A DNA stretch of 64,000 bases from CAZEHS01 sp964649745 (lineage in GTDB: Bacteria; Bacillota; Clostridia; Peptostreptococcales; Acidaminobacteraceae): contig CAZYQI010000002.1 of the NCBI GenBank assembly GCA_964649745.1, forward strand, positions 124,001-188,000, in the 5' to 3' direction. Made by a program: the position numbers and the translations under genes. Positions 59,956 through 64,000 of this stretch are shown here, one piece after another. A model generated the notes under the pieces. The model was given only the letters and a program-made list of their open reading frames with translations. It made no database searches and was not told the origin of the DNA. Each line of letters starts with the position of its first letter. The first letter of the stretch is position 1.

Positions 59956-62900
59956 ATGAAACATTACAAAGAACTTCCCAGCACCCCGGTGAAGCAGACC
60001 GAGGCCGACATTGCGCAGTACTGGAAGGAAATTGACCTGCTGAAGCTCAGCGTGGAGCTGCGTCCGGAAACCAAGCCCTTTGTTTTCTACGATGGCCCCC
60101 CGACCGCCAACGGTCGCCCCGGCATTCACCACGTTATTGCCCGGGCCCTGAAGGATTCCGTATGCCGCTACAAGACCATGAAGGGCTACCAGGTTAACCG
60201 TAAGGCCGGCTGGGACACCCACGGCCTGCCCGTTGAACTGGAAGTAGAGAAGCGACTGGGGCTGTCCAGCAAGCAGGACATCGAGGGCTACGGCATCGAG
60301 AAATTCAACCAGCAGTGCCGGGATTCCGTCTTTGAATACGAGGAAGTATGGCGGGAGCAGACCCTGCGCATGGCCTACCTCATCGACCTGGATAACCCCT
60401 ATATCACCTTGAACAATGATTTTATTGAATCAGAATGGTGGATTCTCGATAAGTTCTTCAAGGAAGGCTACATCTACGAGGGCCACAAGATTCTTCCGTA
60501 CTGCAGCCGCTGCGGCACCGGTCTGGCTTCCCACGAGGTTGCCCTGGGTTATAAAGAAATCAAGACCAACACCGTCACCGTCAAATTCAAAGTGAAGGAC
60601 AAGGACGAATACTTCCTAGTATGGACCACTACTCCCTGGACCCTGGCCTCCAACGTGGCTCTTACGGTGAACCCCAATGAAACGTATCAGAAGGTCCGTC
60701 ACGAAGGCTCCGTCTACTATGTAGAAAAGAACCTGGCCAAGGCGGTTCTGGAAGGTGAGTACGAGGTTCTGGAGGAAATGACGGGCAAGGCCCTGGAATA
60801 CATCGAGTACGAGCAGCTCATGCCCTTCGTCAAGGTAGACAAGAAGGCATTCTTCGTCACCGTGGCCGACTATGTCACCACAGAAGACGGCACCGGTATC
60901 GTTCATACGGCCCCTGCCTTTGGCGAGGACGACTACAACACCGGCCGCCGCTACGGACTCCCCGTACCCCAGCCCGTGGACGAAACCGGCAAGTACACCA
61001 CCACCCCTTGGCAGGGCATGTTCGTCATGGATGCCGATGTAGAAATCATCAAATGGCTGGCAGCGGAAGACAAACTCTTCAAAAAACAGCGGATGGAGCA
61101 CAACTACCCCCACTGCTGGCGCTGCCAGACACCGCTGCTGTACTACTCCAAGCCCAGCTGGTACATTGAAATGACCAAGCTGAAGGATCAGCTGGTGGCC
61201 AACAACAACACCGTCAACTGGTTCCCAAGCCACGTAGGGGAAAAGCGTTTCGGCAACTGGCTGGAAAATGTCAACGACTGGGCCATCTCCCGAAGCCGTT
61301 ACTGGGGAACCCCACTCAACATCTGGCGCTGCGGCTGTGGAGAGATTTCCAGCGTGGGCTCCCGTCAGGAGCTCATCGACCGAGCCATTGAAAAAGTGGA
61401 TATGACCGTGGAACTGCACCGCCCATATGTGGATGATATCCACCTCACGTGCGACAAGTGCGGCGGCACCATGACCCGTGTACCCGACGTCATCGACTGT
61501 TGGTTCGACAGCGGCGCCATGCCCTTCGCCCAGCAGCACTATCCATTTGAGAATAAAGAGAACTTCGACAAGCTCTTCCCTGCCGACTTCATCTGCGAGG
61601 GCATCGACCAAACCCGGGGCTGGTTCTACTCCCTGATCGCCATCGCCACCTTCGTCATGGGGAAAGCCCCCTATAAGAACGTACTGGTCAACGACCTGAT
61701 CCTGGACAAGGAAGGCAAGAAAATGTCCAAGTCCAAGGGGAACGTTCTGGATTCCTTTGAGCTGTTCGACAAGTTCGGAGCCGACGCCGTGCGCTGGTAC
61801 ATGTACTATGTATCCCCGGCATGGACTCCCACCAAGTTTGACATCGAGGGCCTCAAGGAAGTGCGCAGCAAGTTCTTCGGAACCCTGCAGAACGTATACA
61901 CCTTCTTCGCTCTGTATGCCAACACCGACGGCATCGACGCCGCCAGCTTCCATGTACCCGCCAAGGAACGGCCTGAGCTGGACCGCTGGCTGCTGTCCAA
62001 GCTGAACAACCTCATCAAGGATGTCACCGATTCCATGGAGGTCTTCGACACCACCAAGGCCACCCGGTACATCCAGGAATTCGTCAACGAATCCCTTTCC
62101 AACTGGTACATCCGGCGTTCCCGCCGCCGTTTCTGGGACGAAGGCCTCACCGAGGACAAGAAATCCGTTTACAACACCACCTTCGAAGCCCTCTCCGTTG
62201 TGGCCCGTCTTTCCGCACCCTTCGCCCCATACCTGCCGGAGGAAATATACCGGAACCTTACGGGAGAAAAATCCGTGCATTTGGCAAACTTCCCCGAGGT
62301 GGATGAAACCCTTATCGATACCGACCTGGAAGCGAAGATGGAGCTGGTGCAGCACCTGGTGACCCTGGGCCGCAGCGCCCGGGAAACTGTCCGCATCAAG
62401 GTTCGTCAGCCTCTTGGCACCGTCATCATCGACGGCGCCTACGAAGCCGTGATGGGGGATCTGGTTCCCCTGATGGAAGAGGAGCTCAACGTCAAGAACG
62501 TAGTGTTCGAAAAGAACCTGCAGCAGTTCATGAACTTCAGCCTGAAGCCCAACTTCAAGGTGGCGGGTCCCATCCTGGGACCAAAACTGGGTGCCTTCCA
62601 AAAGGCCTTGGCGGATGCCGACGCAGCCACCATTGCGCCCAAAATCGAAGCAGGAGAGACCGTGAGCTTCAGCTTCGACGGCGAAACCGTGGAGCTGACA
62701 CAGGAACTGGTTCAGGTGAACATCTCCGCCAAAGAGGGCTTCACCGTCAAGATGGAGAACAACCGCTTCGTCATCCTGGACACCAACCTCACACCGGAGC
62801 TGATTAGCGAAGGCTACATGCGGGAGTTCGTCTCCAAGATCCAGCAGATGCGCAAAAGCAATGGCTACGAGATGATGGACAATATCCGCATCTGGTACAA

Positions 62901-63054
62901 GGCTGATGAAGAAGTTGCCACCGCCATCGAAGCCATGAAGGAGCACATCTGCTCCGAAACCCTGGGAGTTTCCCTGGAAGCCGCAACAGACAAACGCTTC
63001 GAGGAACATGATCTTAACGACCATATGACCGGCATCTACGTTGAAAAGGCGTAA
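59956..63054 (+). CDS. ileS: Isoleucyl-tRNA synthetase, IleRS2-like with GIHH signature
   Basis: A 1032-residue class I synthetase charging tRNA-Ile. Length and N-terminal sequence (GRPGIHHVIARALKDSVCRYKTMKGYQVNRKAGWDTHGLPVE region) fit the long eukaryote-like IleRS2 group rather than the shorter bacterial IleRS1. The HIGH-type motif reads G56-I-H-H59 rather than HxGH. The KMSKS loop is intact (residues 589-593). A CP1 editing domain lies between; a zinc-type cysteine set (YCSRCGTG, HCWRCQTP, RCGCGEIS, TCDKCGG) is scattered through it. Expression is controlled by the T-box. IleRS2 enzymes are known for mupirocin resistance, and the GxHH swap for extreme resistance. Confidence 0.95.
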   Translation: MKHYKELPSTPVKQTEADIAQYWKEIDLLKLSVELRPETKPFVFYDGPPTANGRPGIHHVIARALKDSVCRYKTMKGYQVNRKAGWDTHGLPVELEVEKRLGLSSKQDIEGYGIEKFNQQCRDSVFEYEEVWREQTLRMAYLIDLDNPYITLNNDFIESEWWILDKFFKEGYIYEGHKILPYCSRCGTGLASHEVALGYKEIKTNTVTVKFKVKDKDEYFLVWTTTPWTLASNVALTVNPNETYQKVRHEGSVYYVEKNLAKAVLEGEYEVLEEMTGKALEYIEYEQLMPFVKVDKKAFFVTVADYVTTEDGTGIVHTAPAFGEDDYNTGRRYGLPVPQPVDETGKYTTTPWQGMFVMDADVEIIKWLAAEDKLFKKQRMEHNYPHCWRCQTPLLYYSKPSWYIEMTKLKDQLVANNNTVNWFPSHVGEKRFGNWLENVNDWAISRSRYWGTPLNIWRCGCGEISSVGSRQELIDRAIEKVDMTVELHRPYVDDIHLTCDKCGGTMTRVPDVIDCWFDSGAMPFAQQHYPFENKENFDKLFPADFICEGIDQTRGWFYSLIAIATFVMGKAPYKNVLVNDLILDKEGKKMSKSKGNVLDSFELFDKFGADAVRWYMYYVSPAWTPTKFDIEGLKEVRSKFFGTLQNVYTFFALYANTDGIDAASFHVPAKERPELDRWLLSKLNNLIKDVTDSMEVFDTTKATRYIQEFVNESLSNWYIRRSRRRFWDEGLTEDKKSVYNTTFEALSVVARLSAPFAPYLPEEIYRNLTGEKSVHLANFPEVDETLIDTDLEAKMELVQHLVTLGRSARETVRIKVRQPLGTVIIDGAYEAVMGDLVPLMEEELNVKNVVFEKNLQQFMNFSLKPNFKVAGPILGPKLGAFQKALADADAATIAPKIEAGETVSFSFDGETVELTQELVQVNISAKEGFTVKMENNRFVILDTNLTPELISEGYMREFVSKIQQMRKSNGYEMMDNIRIWYKADEEVATAIEAMKEHICSETLGVSLEAATDKRFEEHDLNDHMTGIYVEKA

Positions 63055-63071
63055 ACAGCCATTAACAAACG

Positions 63072-63112
63072 AAGAACTTCCACTGCGATAACGCTTTGGA
63101 AGTTCTTTTCTT
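63072..63112 (+). terminator. Terminator after ileS
   Basis: AAGAACTTCCA (63072-63082) pairs with TGGAAGTTCTT (63097-63107) across a 14-nt loop, followed by TTCTTTG. Confidence 0.85.
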
Positions 63113-63130
63113 TGCGTTGAGGAGATGAAA

Positions 63131-64000
63131 ATGAAAATAATCCTTCAACTTATCCGATTACGGACAAAATTAATCATGCAAACAGTAAAAAAGAGAAGGA
63201 ATTACCAAATCCATGGAGAAATACAGAAAGAGGGAATCGACATCATGGTGTGCTTCAGTAAATTCCATGGGGGAGTCATGATAACAGAAACTGAACTGAA
63301 TTATGAAATTAAGATTCCATACGATAAGGAATTGATTCAGCGATTGCGAGAGATTCAGGGTGCGCGGTGGAACCCCGAAAGGAGAATTTGGGTTGTTCCA
63401 AGAACCATTATTTCCTATAAGAATCTAGTCAACCAGCTTTATGGTGTGTCTCTGAATAGGGAAATGCCATCAGCTTATTCGCAGGAACAGGAAATGCTGA
63501 CTAAAGCTTTGCGAATAAAAGGATATAGTCAGAAAACCATAAAAAGCTATAAAAATCATCTTGCGCACTATTTGAGCTATTGCGAAAAATCCGAGAAGGA
63601 TCCGTATACACGTGAAAATGTTCATGAGTATCTGTTTTACTGTTTGGAAGGCAAACACATATCACACACTTACGCTAATCAGGCGATAAATGCTATCAAG
63701 CACCACTTCAGCATTAATGGCATAATTGTTGAAGTAGATTCCATACAGCGCCCGAAAAAAGACAGGACACTTCCAAAGGTATTAAGCGGATCAGAAGTCC
63801 TGAGAATTCTTCAGGCACCGGATAATCTCAAACACCGTGTAATCCTTAACATTACATATTCAGCGGGTTTGCGTGTTAGTGAAGTGTGTGCCATTAAGGT
63901 GGAAGATATTTTTTTTGAGCGGAAATTGATACGCATAAACCATGGCAAAGGTGCAAAAGACAGAATGTCTCTCCTATCGGATCACATGGCAAGCTTACTA
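63131..64000 (+). CDS. Tyrosine recombinase/integrase (3' end beyond window)
   Basis: An open frame that runs off the right edge, at least 290 residues. The N-terminal part has a short module LIQRLREIQGARWNPERRIWVVP that resembles HARP-like DNA-binding repeats. The SAM-like core-binding domain follows (MLTKALRIKGYSQKTIKSYKNHLAHYLSY). Then the catalytic domain begins with TYSAGLRVSEVCAIKVEDI, which carries the first catalytic arginine, and HGKGAKDRMSLL with the lysine strand. The remaining HxxR and tyrosine lie beyond the window. The start is uncertain: GAGGAG lies 7 nt before ATG 63131, but ATG 63244 or 63278 would give a more typical N-terminus. Codon use is AT-richer than ileS, suggesting a mobile origin. 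Confidence 0.85.
   Translation, partial: MKIILQLIRLRTKLIMQTVKKRRNYQIHGEIQKEGIDIMVCFSKFHGGVMITETELNYEIKIPYDKELIQRLREIQGARWNPERRIWVVPRTIISYKNLVNQLYGVSLNREMPSAYSQEQEMLTKALRIKGYSQKTIKSYKNHLAHYLSYCEKSEKDPYTRENVHEYLFYCLEGKHISHTYANQAINAIKHHFSINGIIVEVDSIQRPKKDRTLPKVLSGSEVLRILQAPDNLKHRVILNITYSAGLRVSEVCAIKVEDIFFERKLIRINHGKGAKDRMSLLSDHMASLL

Noticed and set aside
60616..63024. 802-residue open frame antisense to ileS
   Set aside because: Mirror frame of a strongly biased coding gene; its sequence shows no domain and is dominated by antisense codon patterns.

Overview
The window looks like chromosome of an anaerobic, low-to-mid-GC Firmicute of the Clostridia type with a meso-diaminopimelate cell wall. 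The evidence is a Firmicutes-style division and cell-wall cluster (mraZ, rsmH, ftsL, a PASTA-containing PBP, murE, mraY, murD, ftsW, murG, ftsQ/divIB, two DUF881 genes, sbp, ftsZ). A second cluster carries yggS, sepF, yggT, ylmH and divIVA, followed by a T-box-controlled ileS. The yfmF/yfmH peptidase pair and a DNPR-type MurE fit the same picture. No rRNA or tRNA genes and no CRISPR array were seen. One 100-N assembly gap lies inside a tandem repeat.

Layout. 1-2,400: 3' end of pstA and a convergent chemoreceptor gene. 2,500-11,600: an acetyltransferase, then a ROK-regulated amino-sugar-like locus (TIM-barrel hydrolase-like protein, ABC importer, BadF-type sugar kinase, SIS-domain sugar-phosphate isomerase/deaminase). 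11,700-19,900: a c-di-GMP phosphodiesterase-type protein, then an NhaC-family antiporter, an M20 hydrolase, an amidohydrolase and a BTAD-type regulator; a MITE-like inverted-repeat element sits between the two hydrolases. 20,300-22,150: a visibly AT-richer two-gene ATPase + DUF4276 pair that resembles anti-phage systems. 22,170-26,760: ychF (minus strand), then yfmF-yfmH-lgt. 26,800-35,400: a sigma-54 activator gene, a matching -24/-12 promoter with upstream palindromes, and the operon it probably controls (a class I amidotransferase-like gamma-glutamyl hydrolase plus an oligopeptide ABC importer). 35,570-50,250: the cell-division/murein cluster, with an MraZ operator and a 66-bp tandem repeat between mraZ and rsmH. 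50,300-59,700: nrdR, pgeF, a PDZ/DUF512 iron-sulfur protein, der, gpsA and the sepF-divIVA group. 59,650-63,110: T-box leader and an unusual IleRS with a G-I-H-H class I signature. 63,130-end: a tyrosine recombinase cut by the window edge.

How the genes work together. The 3.4-11.6 kb locus reads as import, phosphorylation and isomerisation or deamination of an amino sugar or its glycoside under one repressor. The 26.8-35.4 kb locus reads as sensing, peptide import and hydrolysis of gamma-glutamyl compounds under sigma-54. The murein cluster lacks murF, murB, murC and ftsA, so those steps must be encoded elsewhere. SepF, encoded downstream, is a candidate FtsZ membrane anchor.

The most notable signals are the sigma-54 promoter with its GAFTDA-variant activator, the AAA/DUF4276 pair, the 66-bp array inside the division operon, the GIHH-motif IleRS under T-box control, and the MITE-like element.
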